45,172 bases of DNA, from positions 1-45,172 of the forward strand of contig CALXLT010000034.1 in assembly GCA_944389275.1 (NCBI GenBank), read 5' to 3'. Made by a program: the position numbers and the translations under genes. The first letter of the stretch is position 1, and each line of letters begins with the position of its first letter. Shown one piece after another: positions 6,737 to 15,179 of the stretch. The stretch comes from an uncultured Spirochaetaceae bacterium (GTDB lineage Bacteria > Spirochaetota > Spirochaetia > Sphaerochaetales > Sphaerochaetaceae). Under the pieces are notes generated by a model. That model did not search any database. It was not told where the DNA came from and saw nothing but the letters and a program-made list of their open reading frames with translations.

Positions 6737-8164
6737 TTACCTTATGAGCGTACTGTATAATCCAATGTATTCAGATGCTGACCTATCCCAGGAGAAGTCA
6801 GTCCTCATTGCGTTCCTTATAGCCTTCTCCATCCCTTCCTTATCCTCGAAGAACGCGAGAGCGCGGTCCACGCCGCCGAGGATCGAATCCAGGGAGAGAT
6901 CAGGGAATAGGAATCCCGTGCCCTCCTTAGGGTTCTCCGTTATGTCGATTATCGTGTCGGCAAGCCCGCCCGTGCGGTGGGCGACGGGAAGCGTGCCGTA
7001 TACGAGCGAGTACATCTGGTTCAGGCCGCATGGCTCGTAGCGTGAGGGCATGAGGAAGAAATCCGCGGCCCCCTCCGTCTCATGCGCCACCTTGTTGCTG
7101 AACGCGATCTTCACGGAAAGATTATCGTGGACAGCGGCCATCTCCTGGAGCTTGTCCTCGTAGTGCTTGTCTCCCGTTCCGACGACGATGAGCTGCATGC
7201 GCCTCTTGAGTATCTCCTCCAACGCAGGCTCACGTCCTCCCAGGAGCTCCGCGTAGCCTTTCTGGTCAGCTATGCGGGATATCATGGCGAAGAGAGGGAT
7301 GTCAGGATTGACCTCAAGCCCGTTCTCCGCCTGTATCCTTGCCTTGAGAGCTCGCTTTCCGTCCAGCGCCTTGTACGTGTAGTGCTCGCTGAAGAACTTA
7401 TCCTTCGCCGCGTTCCACTCGCCCGCGTCAAGGCCGTTTATTATGCCATATAGCGAGTCCTGCCTGTCGCGGAGGATCCCGTCCATTCCGCAGCCAAGCT
7501 CAGCCGTGGTTATCTCCTTGGCGTAGGTGGGGGAGACCGTGGTGATCGCATCGGCGTCTATGAGCGCCGAGTGCATCATGTTGAGCCTCTCAGCTCCCGG
7601 GGCTCCCGTGAAGGCCTCGGCGGGAAGCCTGTCGCCTGAGAGCACCGCGTCATAGCGCGAGAAGTCTCCCTGGTAAGCCAGGTTGTGTATCGTGAATATG
7701 GTCCTGGCCTTGAGCTTCTCCTTCTTCACGTAGAAGGGGACAAGCCCCGCGGTCCAGTCATGGCAGTGGATGATATCCGCATCCCAGCCTGTGGCCTTCA
7801 CATATGCCGGAGCGCACTTCGCGAGAAGCGTGAAACGCTCAGCGTTGTCCGGGTATGGTTCGAACGATGTGTCGCCATAGATCCCGAGACGCTCGGTGAA
7901 ATAGGGATGCTGCAATCCGACATACTCAACGCCGTTGGTCTTCTTCGAGACCGTGGAGACCTCGACGGTCCCTCCCAGCATCTCGACCGAGAAGCGCGCG
8001 CTTTCCTTGAAGCCCTTGCGGTCAATGAAGGAATACATCGGCATCAGTATCCTGACATCAAGCCCTTTCCTCTTGAGAGCAGGGGAAAGAGAGCCAATTA
8101 CATCGGCAAGTCCCCCCGATTTGGAATATGGGACCGCCTCGCTTGTTACCATCAGGACATTCAT
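6737..8164 (-). CDS. glgA: Glycogen synthase (ADP-glucose type, GT5)
   Basis: This 475-residue family GT5 glycosyltransferase extends alpha-1,4-glucan chains from ADP-glucose. It begins MNVLMVTSEAVPYSKSGGLAD, the KSGGLAD loop being the ADP-glucose binding signature. It has HDWTAGLVPFY in the N-terminal Rossmann domain, and the C-terminal domain shows PSRYEPCGLNQMYS and the GGLADTI loop with the conserved acidic and glycine residues. It is the first gene of the glgA-glgC operon. There is no Shine-Dalgarno sequence before the ATG; instead a -10-like box ends 8 bases upstream, so the message may be leaderless. This start agrees with the family's usual N-terminus. Confidence 0.95.
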   Translation of the reverse strand: MNVLMVTSEAVPYSKSGGLADVIGSLSPALKRKGLDVRILMPMYSFIDRKGFKESARFSVEMLGGTVEVSTVSKKTNGVEYVGLQHPYFTERLGIYGDTSFEPYPDNAERFTLLAKCAPAYVKATGWDADIIHCHDWTAGLVPFYVKKEKLKARTIFTIHNLAYQGDFSRYDAVLSGDRLPAEAFTGAPGAERLNMMHSALIDADAITTVSPTYAKEITTAELGCGMDGILRDRQDSLYGIINGLDAGEWNAAKDKFFSEHYTYKALDGKRALKARIQAENGLEVNPDIPLFAMISRIADQKGYAELLGGREPALEEILKRRMQLIVVGTGDKHYEDKLQEMAAVHDNLSVKIAFSNKVAHETEGAADFFLMPSRYEPCGLNQMYSLVYGTLPVAHRTGGLADTIIDITENPKEGTGFLFPDLSLDSILGGVDRALAFFEDKEGMEKAIRNAMRTDFSWDRSASEYIGLYSTLIR

Positions 8165-8172
8165 ATAGGAAA

Positions 8173-8201
8173 ATTATGAGTCAGCAGAGGGCAGAAAGCA
8201 A
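8173..8201 (-). promoter_or_regulatory. glgA: glgA promoter, apparently giving a leaderless mRNA
   Basis: The minus strand shows TTGCTT (8201-8196), a 17-base spacer and CATAAT (8178-8173). Transcription would start about 2 bases before the glgA ATG at 8164. No ribosome binding site is present. The -35 box is only a partial match, so this is a prediction. Confidence 0.5.
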
Positions 8202-8245
8202 GGAAAAAACCAACAGGATTGCAATATTAAGGCATAATATTCAGC

Positions 8246-8274
8246 GTGGATCCCGGGCTTTTCCGGGATGCCAC
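8246..8274 (-). terminator. Hairpin after trxB
   Basis: GTGGATCCCGG (8246-8256) pairs with CCGGGAT-G-CCAC (8263-8274) with a single bulged base, a strong G/C stem between the trxB stop codon and the glgA promoter. No clear T-tract follows on the minus strand, so it may be a weak or factor-assisted terminator. Confidence 0.5.
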
Positions 8275-8293
8275 AGCCAAATCTAGGGCTTGT

Positions 8294-9196
8294 CTAGAGG
8301 TTCTGGATGTAATGGTCCGCGCTATGCGCAGCGACAGCCCCGTCGCCCGCGGCGGTGACGACCTGCCTGAACGGGGTGGTCCTGACATCTCCTGCCGCGA
8401 AGAAGCCTGGAAGGGATGTCCTCATCGCGTCATCTGCCTTTATGAATCCATCCTCAAGATCCACGATATCCTTCACGGCCTCGGTGTTTGGTATGACGCC
8501 AACGAACACGAAGAGGGCGGAGGAGGGGATCTCTGTGCCGTCAGTAAGAGTGACGGACGTGACCTTCTTCCCGTCCCCGTTCACGCTCCTCACGTTCTTT
8601 CCGAGCTCGAGAGCGATGTTCTCCTTTGCCCTTACCCTGTCCTGGAGCACCTTCTGCGCCCTGAACTCCCCGCGCCTATGCACGATCGTGACCTTGGAGC
8701 AGATCTTTGCTAGGTATAGAGCGTCGGTGAGCGCGGTGTCACCGCCTCCGACGACGACAACATCCTCGCCGCGGAAGAAAGGACCGTCGCAGGTCGCGCA
8801 GTAGCTCACGCCCTTACCCTGGTACTCCTTCTCTCCCTCGCATCCAAGCTCCCTGTGCCTCGCACCCGCGGCCCATATGATCGCCTTCGCGTTGATATCC
8901 TCGGAGGAGGTGTGGGCTGTGAAAGCGCCCTCTCCCTTCTTCTCGATGGATGTCACCTCCGAAAACTCTATCGTGACGCCGAATGAGACCGCCTGCTTCT
9001 CCAGGCTCTCCGCCAGTGCGTATCCGCTTGTCTTCTCCTGCCCAGGATAATTTTCTATCTCATCGATATACAATAGCTGCCCGCCCGGGGCGAGTGCATC
9101 GGTCGCGATGACCGAATAGCCCGCGCGCGCTGCATACTGCGCGGCTGATAGGCCCGCTGGCCCGCAGCCGACGACAAGGATATCACAATCAGCCAT
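8294..9196 (-). CDS. trxB: Thioredoxin reductase
   Basis: This 300-residue flavoprotein has the FAD-binding GCGPAGLSAAQYAARAG motif near the N-terminus, the redox-active disulfide motif CATC (in SYCATCDGPFF, about 131-134), the NAD(P)H-binding GGGDTALTDALYLA, HRR residues that favour NADPH, and the closing FAAGDVRTTPFRQVVTAAGDG FAD motif. It transfers electrons from NADPH to thioredoxin. The length is typical of the low-molecular-weight class. It is the last gene of the TPR-tsaE-tsaB-trxB run and its start overlaps the tsaB stop by 8 bases. No thioredoxin gene is adjacent. Confidence 0.94.
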   Translation of the reverse strand: MADCDILVVGCGPAGLSAAQYAARAGYSVIATDALAPGGQLLYIDEIENYPGQEKTSGYALAESLEKQAVSFGVTIEFSEVTSIEKKGEGAFTAHTSSEDINAKAIIWAAGARHRELGCEGEKEYQGKGVSYCATCDGPFFRGEDVVVVGGGDTALTDALYLAKICSKVTIVHRRGEFRAQKVLQDRVRAKENIALELGKNVRSVNGDGKKVTSVTLTDGTEIPSSALFVFVGVIPNTEAVKDIVDLEDGFIKADDAMRTSLPGFFAAGDVRTTPFRQVVTAAGDGAVAAHSADHYIQNL

Positions 9197-9878
9197 TCCT
9201 GCTTTCCTCCATCTTCTTCATCAGCGCTTCCTCCGCGTCCGAGCGCCTTATGTATACAGGCCCCTCGCCGATGTCATCAGCGCCTTTCGTCTCAAGCTTC
9301 TCAAGCCCCAGCCTGATAAGCGCCCTCGATATATTCCTCGGGCTCTCCGTGTCGAGCACGTACCTTGTCCCTTTCGGAAGCTTTGAGGCGAAAAGGGCAG
9401 CGTCGGGGCCTGTGATCAGCGCCGGTATCTCCTCTTTCGCGAGGAGGTCAAGCACATCCTCCGCGTTCCCGTCCCTGTCATCGATCAGCGTCTCATGGTT
9501 CTTCTTCACCGACAGGTAGAACTTGCGCTTCTTGGCATCGATTGCCGACACGACAGCGCCGGGATAGAACGATACGGACTCATAGATAGCGTCGAGCGTC
9601 GGGACGGAGACCACTGGAATCGAGAGCGCGGACGCGATGCCCTTGGCGCTCGCCATGCCGATCCTCAGCCCCGTGAATGATCCCGGGCCCTTAGCGACGA
9701 TCACAAGTGTTATCTCCGAGATATCCATGCCGACGCGCGAGAGAAGCCTCTCTATCTCCGGCAGGAGGTCCTCAGAGTGGGAGAACGGGCCGTTCACAAG
9801 CCTTTCCTCATAGCTATTGTCCGTCCTGAGCGCTATCGACAGGACAGCTGTGGATGTGTCGATCGCGAGGATGTTCAT
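9189..9878 (-). CDS. tsaB: tRNA threonylcarbamoyladenosine biosynthesis protein TsaB
   Basis: This 229-residue ASKHA-fold protein works with TsaD and TsaE to install t6A at position 37 of tRNAs that read ANN codons. It starts MNILAIDTSTAVLSIAL and carries GPGSFTGLRIG around 67-77, the family signature. TsaB is an inactive paralogue of TsaD that stabilises it. The start overlaps the upstream tsaE stop codon as ATGA, and its own end overlaps trxB by 8 bases, so translation of the three is probably coupled. The C-terminal YIRRSDAEE motif is usual for the family. Confidence 0.93.
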   Translation of the reverse strand: MNILAIDTSTAVLSIALRTDNSYEERLVNGPFSHSEDLLPEIERLLSRVGMDISEITLVIVAKGPGSFTGLRIGMASAKGIASALSIPVVSVPTLDAIYESVSFYPGAVVSAIDAKKRKFYLSVKKNHETLIDDRDGNAEDVLDLLAKEEIPALITGPDAALFASKLPKGTRYVLDTESPRNISRALIRLGLEKLETKGADDIGEGPVYIRRSDAEEALMKKMEESRNG

Positions 9879-10291
9879 AGCTCTGCCCCCTTGATCTCGA
9901 TGTCCCTGCTTTGGTCATCGTTTATCGTTATGTCTATATAGACAGTGTCATCGGGAAGCATGTCCTCGATCTTCTCTGACCATTCGATGAGCGTCACGCC
10001 ATCGGGGTAGAGGAACTCCTCTCCTCCCATCGACTCGAACTCATCCTCGCCCGAGAGGCGGTAGAGATCCAGATGGTACATCTTCATATCCCTGCCATCA
10101 TACTCCTGCACGATGGTGAAGGTGGGGGAGACGATGGCCTCCTCGATGCCGAGGGCCTTCGCGATGCCCTTCGCGAGCACCGTCTTGCCAGCCCCGAGCG
10201 AGCCGCGGAGCGATACGACCGTTCCCTTCCTGAGCTTCCTTCCCAGCTCCTCCCCGATCTCAAGCGTCTTCTTATCAGAATCGGAAATCAT
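9875..10291 (-). CDS. tsaE: tRNA threonylcarbamoyladenosine biosynthesis ATPase TsaE
   Basis: This 138-residue P-loop ATPase has Walker A GSLGAGKT, SPTFTIVQEYDG, the YHLDLYRL motif and LIEWSEKIEDMLP, all typical of TsaE, which drives the turnover of the TsaB-TsaD complex in t6A synthesis. I place the start at 10291 (MISDSDKK), where the ATG overlaps the stop codon of the TPR gene and GGAGGCGAGG lies just upstream. A longer in-frame version starting at 10327 would overlap the TPR gene and add 12 atypical residues. It is followed by tsaB in a four-base overlap. Confidence 0.93.
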   Translation of the reverse strand: MISDSDKKTLEIGEELGRKLRKGTVVSLRGSLGAGKTVLAKGIAKALGIEEAIVSPTFTIVQEYDGRDMKMYHLDLYRLSGEDEFESMGGEEFLYPDGVTLIEWSEKIEDMLPDDTVYIDITINDDQSRDIEIKGAEL

Positions 10292-11550
10292 TCCTCGCCT
10301 CCATGATGGTGATGATGGCAGTGGCACTCATGCTCCTCAGGAGGCGCGCCATTCATGATCTCCGCTATCTCCGCCTGATACACGTCATCATCCTCTTCCT
10401 CGTTATGGACGATCTCCTCGTGGATCATCTCCCCGATCTTCTCGCCCGTGGCCTTCTCGTATTCCTCTATGAGCTCCTTGACGATCTTGTCATCGCCGGA
10501 TAGGAACCTCGCCTTCTCCAGGTACTCCCTCGCCTCATCGAACTCCTTGTCCCCGAGATAGAGATAGGAGAGGTTCGACGCGACGGTGAGGTTGTCAGGA
10601 TCGAGGTCCGCGGCTGTCTCGAGATATGTCTTCGCCAGGTCCCTGTTCCCGCACTCAAGCTCACAGATGGAGAGCTCGTTGTAGATATCGGAGGAGGTCT
10701 CGCCGAGCTCAAGGCACTTCAACAGGTCCTTCCTGGCCTCGTCATAGCGCCCGACCTTTCTCAGAGCCCACGCCCTGAGGAAGTATCCGTTCCAGATCCT
10801 TGGGTTCTTCTTCACGAAGCCGTTGGTGATCTCTATCGTCTTCTCAGGCTGGTCAAGCATCATGAAGTCATATGCCGCCTTGATATCCTCATCGTTCTCG
10901 AGCTGGAAGGAGATGCGGGAGAGAAGCTTCTTCATCTCCTGCTTCTTCTCGCCTTCCTCTGCAACCGCCATGTAGCGCTCGAGGTAGTCCCTCGCGTCCT
11001 CAAGGTTGCCCATATAGGCCTCGAACGAGGAAATCTCGGCGAGGATCCTCTCATCCTCCCCGAATCTCCTTAGACCGTCGAGTAGGGTATGCCTTGCCTT
11101 CGAGAGATACTCATCCTCCTCCTCGTCCTTCTTCCTGTCTCTGGCGTCAACGGCCATGTATGAGTAGAGCGTCGCGAGGTTTATGCAGGAGGCGGACTGC
11201 GGGAGCAGGTGATAGACCGCGAGGAAGAGCTCCTCCGCGAAGTCGTAGTTCTTCTGCTGCTCCTTCGCGATCGCGGCCTCGTTCAGCCTCTCCGCTATCG
11301 TCGGATCTGCTGCCTTGATGAACTCCCTGTAGTACTGGAAGTTCTCCGAGGCCTCGTCATAGGCCACGACGAAGAGCATCCCGGCCATTATCGACTCGAT
11401 GGTTATGTCTTCCTTCCTGAGCCGCGTGGAGCCCGGCATGAGCTGCACAGGCAGCATTATCTCCGGATTGATGCGGAACCCTTCCGCCTTGATATCAAGT
11501 CCTTCCGGGACCTTCACGTATCTGATGTTCCTGAGCTTGTCTTCTTCCAT
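10288..11550 (-). CDS. Tetratricopeptide repeat protein with His/Cys-rich tail
   Basis: This 420-residue acidic helical protein has TPR-like repeats running from about residue 85 to 370. Clear 34-residue units begin at RIWNGYFLRAWALRKVGRYDEARKD and DNLTVASNLSYLYLGDKEFDEARE. There is no signal peptide or membrane segment, so it is probably a cytosolic scaffold. The last residues, HECHCHHHHH (407-416), form a striking candidate metal-binding tail. It is the first gene of a run with tsaE, tsaB and trxB, and its stop codon overlaps the tsaE start. No good ribosome binding site precedes the ATG; a weak TATTTT box ends 5 bases upstream. Its function is unknown. Confidence 0.8.
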   Translation of the reverse strand: MEEDKLRNIRYVKVPEGLDIKAEGFRINPEIMLPVQLMPGSTRLRKEDITIESIMAGMLFVVAYDEASENFQYYREFIKAADPTIAERLNEAAIAKEQQKNYDFAEELFLAVYHLLPQSASCINLATLYSYMAVDARDRKKDEEEDEYLSKARHTLLDGLRRFGEDERILAEISSFEAYMGNLEDARDYLERYMAVAEEGEKKQEMKKLLSRISFQLENDEDIKAAYDFMMLDQPEKTIEITNGFVKKNPRIWNGYFLRAWALRKVGRYDEARKDLLKCLELGETSSDIYNELSICELECGNRDLAKTYLETAADLDPDNLTVASNLSYLYLGDKEFDEAREYLEKARFLSGDDKIVKELIEEYEKATGEKIGEMIHEEIVHNEEEDDDVYQAEIAEIMNGAPPEEHECHCHHHHHGGEE

Positions 11551-11586
11551 ATCGCAAAATACCTATAGCGACGGCAGCTGTGTGCT

Positions 11587-11603
11587 CTTGAACTAAGTTC
11601 AAG
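11587..11603. promoter_or_regulatory. Perfect 17-base palindrome, candidate operator
   Basis: CTTGAAC-TAA-GTTCAAG is a perfect inverted repeat with 7-base arms. It lies 36 bases upstream of the minus-strand TPR gene and about 210 bases upstream of the plus-strand hydrolase gene. It is too short and lacks a T-tract for a terminator, so a protein binding site is more likely. The rest of 11551-11776 shows no gene. Confidence 0.4.
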
Positions 11604-11776
11604 GGGGGATCTCTGTTGTCCGCTTTCTGTTCCTAGCGAAAGGAGCAATGCCGCTAAGACTATTCCGGATCCCAATTATATGGTTTGCTCCAAGAGGCTT
11701 CAGATGCGCCGTCCTATAGGCAATCAGAATGATAGCATGGATATCCAAAAGATGGAACATGGGATCTGCCCACCTC

Positions 11777-11805
11777 TTGAAAGAGAGGGGCTCAGGACGG
11801 ACAAT
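11777..11805 (+). promoter_or_regulatory. Promoter of the metallo-hydrolase gene, apparently leaderless
   Basis: TTGAAA (11777-11782), a 17-base spacer and GACAAT (11800-11805) would start transcription about 2 bases before the ATG at 11814. No Shine-Dalgarno sequence is present, and a TGA at 11805-11807 in frame rules out a longer protein. Confidence 0.5.
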
Positions 11806-11813
11806 GACAGCGT

Positions 11814-12638
11814 ATGCTAAAGCAAGGCGTTGATTATCTAGGAAACGGTATATGGAGGATCAATGAGTTCTCCCTCGTGAATGCCTTCGTCCTCGAGGGC
11901 TCCGAGCGCTCTGTCATCATCGACACGGGATGCGGACTAGGAGATATAAGGAAGGTCGTGGAGAGCGTGACGCAGAAGCCCCTGTCGGTGCTGCTCACGC
12001 ATATGCACCCGGATCATATCGGAGGTATATATCATTTCCCTGATTGCGCGGTCTACGCCCACGGCGGGGACCGGGGAGAGCGCATCTTCGGCATGGAGAA
12101 CGACAACGCGTTCCGCCGCATGTACGTCGAGAGCCGCGGCTCCGTTCTCTGCCCTGATATCTACAGGTCCCTCTTCTCCCTTATTCCAGAGAAGGAGCCT
12201 GACTCCGCGTTCTCCTTCACTGCCATAGGCGATGGCTATGAGCTTGACCTGGGAGGGCGTAGGCTTCGCGCCATATTCTCCCCGGGGCACACCGACGGAA
12301 GCCTCTCTTTCCTTGATAGCCAAAGCGGTATCCTCTTCAGCGGCGATACCGTGAACTGCAGCATAATACTGCAGCGTCAGGAGAACAACGGGACGGCTTT
12401 GATAGAGAAATACGGCGCGACCCTTTCCCGTCTCTGGTCCATGAACGCGGACTTCTCCTCCCTCGCCATAGGCCATGGCGGCCCTCTGCTGGATAAATCC
12501 ATCATCGCTGATTATCTTGCGATGACTGAGGGGCTTCTCTCGGGATCCATGTCAGGTTCCTATGAGGAGAAGGGATTCCGCAAGGGAGATGTCCTTAGGT
12601 ACGGGAAGGCTGAGCTTTGGTATCAATGCGACAGGTAA
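11814..12638 (+). CDS. Metallo-beta-lactamase fold hydrolase
   Basis: This 274-residue protein has the HxHxDH metal motif at 63-68 (THMHPDHIGG), a downstream PGHTDGS histidine, the FSGDTV aspartate that bridges two zinc ions, and a late IGHGGP histidine. This is a full set of dinuclear metal ligands of the glyoxalase II/MBL superfamily. The substrate is not identifiable; the fold serves thioesterases, lactonases, phosphodiesterases and others. No signal peptide is seen, so it is cytosolic. It stands alone between the TPR operon and the Fic-fold gene. The start is forced by an upstream in-frame stop; there is no ribosome binding site. Confidence 0.85.
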   Translation: MLKQGVDYLGNGIWRINEFSLVNAFVLEGSERSVIIDTGCGLGDIRKVVESVTQKPLSVLLTHMHPDHIGGIYHFPDCAVYAHGGDRGERIFGMENDNAFRRMYVESRGSVLCPDIYRSLFSLIPEKEPDSAFSFTAIGDGYELDLGGRRLRAIFSPGHTDGSLSFLDSQSGILFSGDTVNCSIILQRQENNGTALIEKYGATLSRLWSMNADFSSLAIGHGGPLLDKSIIADYLAMTEGLLSGSMSGSYEEKGFRKGDVLRYGKAELWYQCDR

Positions 12639-12642
12639 GAGC

Positions 12643-12741
12643 TGGACAGCATCTCTATCCGGTGTATAATCCTGAGTGGTTGCAGGCGAATTTCCCTTAG
12701 ATTCAGAAATCATTGTAATGTATCCGAAATCGGAGTAGAAT
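12643..12741 (+). promoter_or_regulatory. Two candidate promoters before the Fic-fold gene
   Basis: The upstream one is TGGACA (12643-12648), a 16-base spacer and a perfect TATAAT (12665-12670), giving a leader of about 72 bases. The nearer one is TTGTAA (12713-12718), a 17-base spacer and TAGAAT (12736-12741), which would start at or one base before the ATG at 12749, yielding a leaderless message. Which one is used cannot be told from sequence. Confidence 0.5.
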
Positions 12742-12748
12742 TAATCAT

Positions 12749-13645
12749 ATGGAATACATGGATGTCACAGAAGCCGCCAGGAAATGGGGCGTCACGGATA
12801 GAAGGGTCAGGATCCTCTGCAATGGGGGAAAGGTAGATGGAGCTGTCAAGCTTGGCTGGGCGTGGATCATCCCCGCAGACACCGAGAAGCCCTCGGACGG
12901 GCGCAAGCTCCGCCCTATAAAGACAAGGAACATCAGGCCCGGCAGCGTCGATGTTGATGGCATAAGGAAGCTGCAGGATGAGTTCCCGCTTGATAAGAAG
13001 GCTACTGAGGGCAAGGGCTTCCTGTCTGTTGTCTCCAAGAGCATCAGGGCGCTTCTCGCGATCTCAGGGGAGGATGTCAGCGAGAAGGACATAAGGACGA
13101 TATACTCAGGCAAGGCCGTCTCCCACGTCTCCCTTGAGGTCCATCTCGTGATAATCAACTTCCGCTCGCTTTTGACGTATTTCGTGGGCAGCCAGCTCAG
13201 GCTCAGCCTGAAGGCGATCGAGGATATCAGGACAAGGTTCCTGCAGGGCATCAACGACATAAATCCATCTGAGTATAGGCATGGGCTCTGCCGCTTCCCG
13301 TTCCGCGGTGAGGAAAGGGCCTCGATAGACATGCAGATGGTCGCGGCCTTCCAGCAGTGGGAGAACGCGTGGCAGAACTACCATCCGCTCACGGCCGGTA
13401 CGATCCTGTACGCCGAGATGCTGCGCATCGAGCCGTACGGGGAGTATCCTGAGATATTCGCGTACCTTGTGCTTTCCTCCGTGCTTTTATCGGCGGGGAT
13501 ACTCCCTCCGATCATCAGGATGGATGACGGTGATGAGCTGAGGGCCGCGTTCCTCCTGGCCGCCAAGCGCGGTAACTATTCAGATCTCTCGTCATTTATA
13601 GAGAGAAGGATCATTGATGCCTATCAGGAGGCGGAGAATGTATGA
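12749..13645 (+). CDS. Fic-like protein with N-terminal helix-turn-helix and lost catalytic motif
   Basis: This 298-residue protein has a MerR/excisionase-like N-terminus (YMDVTEAARKWGVTDRRVRILC... IIPADTEKPSDGR, residues 3-52), a module often fused to Fic proteins. The rest is helical. Near 227-250 the segment IEPYGEYPEIFAYLVLSSVLL occupies the place of the Fic core HPFxDGNGRxxR, and AAFLLAAKRGNYSDLSSFI resembles the usual Fic end. The catalytic His, Asp/Glu and the GNGR anion hole are missing, so AMP transfer seems impossible. It may be a DNA-binding pseudoenzyme. The only SD-like GGAG lies 13 bases before the ATG. The stop overlaps the next gene, the deacylase, by 8 bases, so the two are coupled. 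Confidence 0.6.
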   Translation: MEYMDVTEAARKWGVTDRRVRILCNGGKVDGAVKLGWAWIIPADTEKPSDGRKLRPIKTRNIRPGSVDVDGIRKLQDEFPLDKKATEGKGFLSVVSKSIRALLAISGEDVSEKDIRTIYSGKAVSHVSLEVHLVIINFRSLLTYFVGSQLRLSLKAIEDIRTRFLQGINDINPSEYRHGLCRFPFRGEERASIDMQMVAAFQQWENAWQNYHPLTAGTILYAEMLRIEPYGEYPEIFAYLVLSSVLLSAGILPPIIRMDDGDELRAAFLLAAKRGNYSDLSSFIERRIIDAYQEAENV

Positions 13646-15179
13646 CACGCTCATCAGCGGAGCGACCATAGTCGATGGAAGCGGCAACGCGCCATACAAG
13701 GCGAATGTAGCCCTCTTCGGCGATAGCATCGTCTTCATCGGCAAGGAGGGCATAACCCGGGCCAGGACGCAGATCGATGGCTCAGGGCTCGTGCTCGCCC
13801 CGGGCTTCATAGATATCCACACGCATACCGACCTGGAGGCGCTGAGGAACAACCGCATGGCCGTGCGCATCGCACAGGGCATAACCACCGATGTGTCCGG
13901 AAACTGCGGCATCGGTACTTTCCCTGTCTCTCCCGGTCTTGATAAGGCCGTGGCTGATGTCCTCGGCACTTACTCCCCCTGGTCCTGGACGGAGTACCGC
14001 TCCTTCCGCGACACCCTCATAAGCCGTGGCATCGGCATAAACGAGGCGTTCCTCGTGTCCCATACGGCGCTTCGCCTTGCTGTTATGGGCGAGGATGCCG
14101 GACGCGAGGCGACTGAAGAGGAGATAGAGCGCATGTGCTCCATCCTCTCCGATGAGCTGGATAAGGGCGCCCATGGCTTTTCCTCGGGGCTGTACTATGC
14201 CCCATGCGTCTTTGCAGGCCGTGAGGAGCTTATACGCCTCCTGAAGGTCGTGAAGGGGAAGGGCAAGCTATTTGCCGTGCATCACAGGTGCGAGGGCGAT
14301 GATGTCGAGGCGTCGCTGTCTGAGGTTATCTCCCTTGCCGCCGAGACCGGCGTCAGGCTTGAGGTATCCCATCTCAAGGCGATCGGACGGGAGAACCAGG
14401 GCAAGGTGGAGAGCCTGCTATCAATGATAGAGAAGGCCAGGGAGAGCGGTGTTGACGTGAAGTTCGACCAGTATCCGTATACATTCGGCTCCACGAGCCT
14501 ATTCTCCCTTCTTCCGCCTTCCATCCTCGCGCTCTCGCGCCTTGAGCAGCGCCTCGCGCTCAGCCTTGAGAACGAGAGGGAGGAGATAAGGCGCGAGATC
14601 CTCAATCCATCTGGATGGGACAGCATCTACTCGATGGTCGGCCCTGATGATATCAAGGCGATATATCTTGATGATGGAAAGGAATACGCGGGGCTTACCC
14701 TCACTGAGATAGGAAAGAGGCGAGGCCAGGATCCGCTTGAGGCCCTTTTCGATATCCTCGCCGACGAGACGGGGCTTGCCGTGATGGAGGACGTGACGGA
14801 GAGCGAGGAGAACCTTGTCAGGATAATGACCCATCCTCTCATGTGCTTCGGCTCTGATTCCCTTTATTCATCGCCGCATCCGCACACCCGAAGCCGCCAT
14901 GCCGCCGTTGAGTTCCTGTCTGAGTATGTGATAAAGCGTGGCCTGATGCCGCTTGCGTCTGGCATCCGTAAGCTCTCCGGAGAGGCCAGCGACAGGCTGT
15001 CGTTTTGTGACCGCGGCTATGTAAGGGAGGGCTATAAGGCTGATCTCGTGCTTTTCCGTCCCGAAGCGCTGGCCGTGGAAGAGGAAGGGAACAAGGGCCT
15101 GGAGTATGTCCTCGTCAACGGCGTCCTTGCGATGGACAAGGGCAGGCTGACGGGAAGCCTCTCAGGCTCTGTGATCTGA
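13638..15179 (+). CDS. N-acyl-D-amino-acid deacylase (amidohydrolase family)
   Basis: This 513-residue amidohydrolase of the D-aminoacylase type removes N-acyl groups from D-amino acids. Seen in sequence: N-terminal DTLISGATIVDGSGNAPYKANV, the metal motif DIHTHTDLE (His61 and His63), a glycine-rich SSGLYYAPCVFAG stretch, VSHLKAIGRENQGKV with the metal-binding His, FDQYPYTFGSTSL, and the late SDSLYSSPHPHTRSRHAAVEFLS, all typical of this family. The start is ATG 13638, with AGGAGGCGGAG directly upstream, overlapping the Fic-like gene. It ends exactly where the oppositely oriented amino acid ABC operon ends. Substrate could also be an N-acyl-D-glutamate or aspartate, or a peptidoglycan-derived D-amino acid. 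Confidence 0.85.
   Translation: MYDTLISGATIVDGSGNAPYKANVALFGDSIVFIGKEGITRARTQIDGSGLVLAPGFIDIHTHTDLEALRNNRMAVRIAQGITTDVSGNCGIGTFPVSPGLDKAVADVLGTYSPWSWTEYRSFRDTLISRGIGINEAFLVSHTALRLAVMGEDAGREATEEEIERMCSILSDELDKGAHGFSSGLYYAPCVFAGREELIRLLKVVKGKGKLFAVHHRCEGDDVEASLSEVISLAAETGVRLEVSHLKAIGRENQGKVESLLSMIEKARESGVDVKFDQYPYTFGSTSLFSLLPPSILALSRLEQRLALSLENEREEIRREILNPSGWDSIYSMVGPDDIKAIYLDDGKEYAGLTLTEIGKRRGQDPLEALFDILADETGLAVMEDVTESEENLVRIMTHPLMCFGSDSLYSSPHPHTRSRHAAVEFLSEYVIKRGLMPLASGIRKLSGEASDRLSFCDRGYVREGYKADLVLFRPEALAVEEEGNKGLEYVLVNGVLAMDKGRLTGSLSGSVI

Noticed and set aside
12745..13332. 195-codon open frame antisense to the Fic-like gene
   Set aside because: It is Ser/Leu-rich without motifs. The plus-strand frame has an HTH start and coupling to the next gene, so it is the real one.
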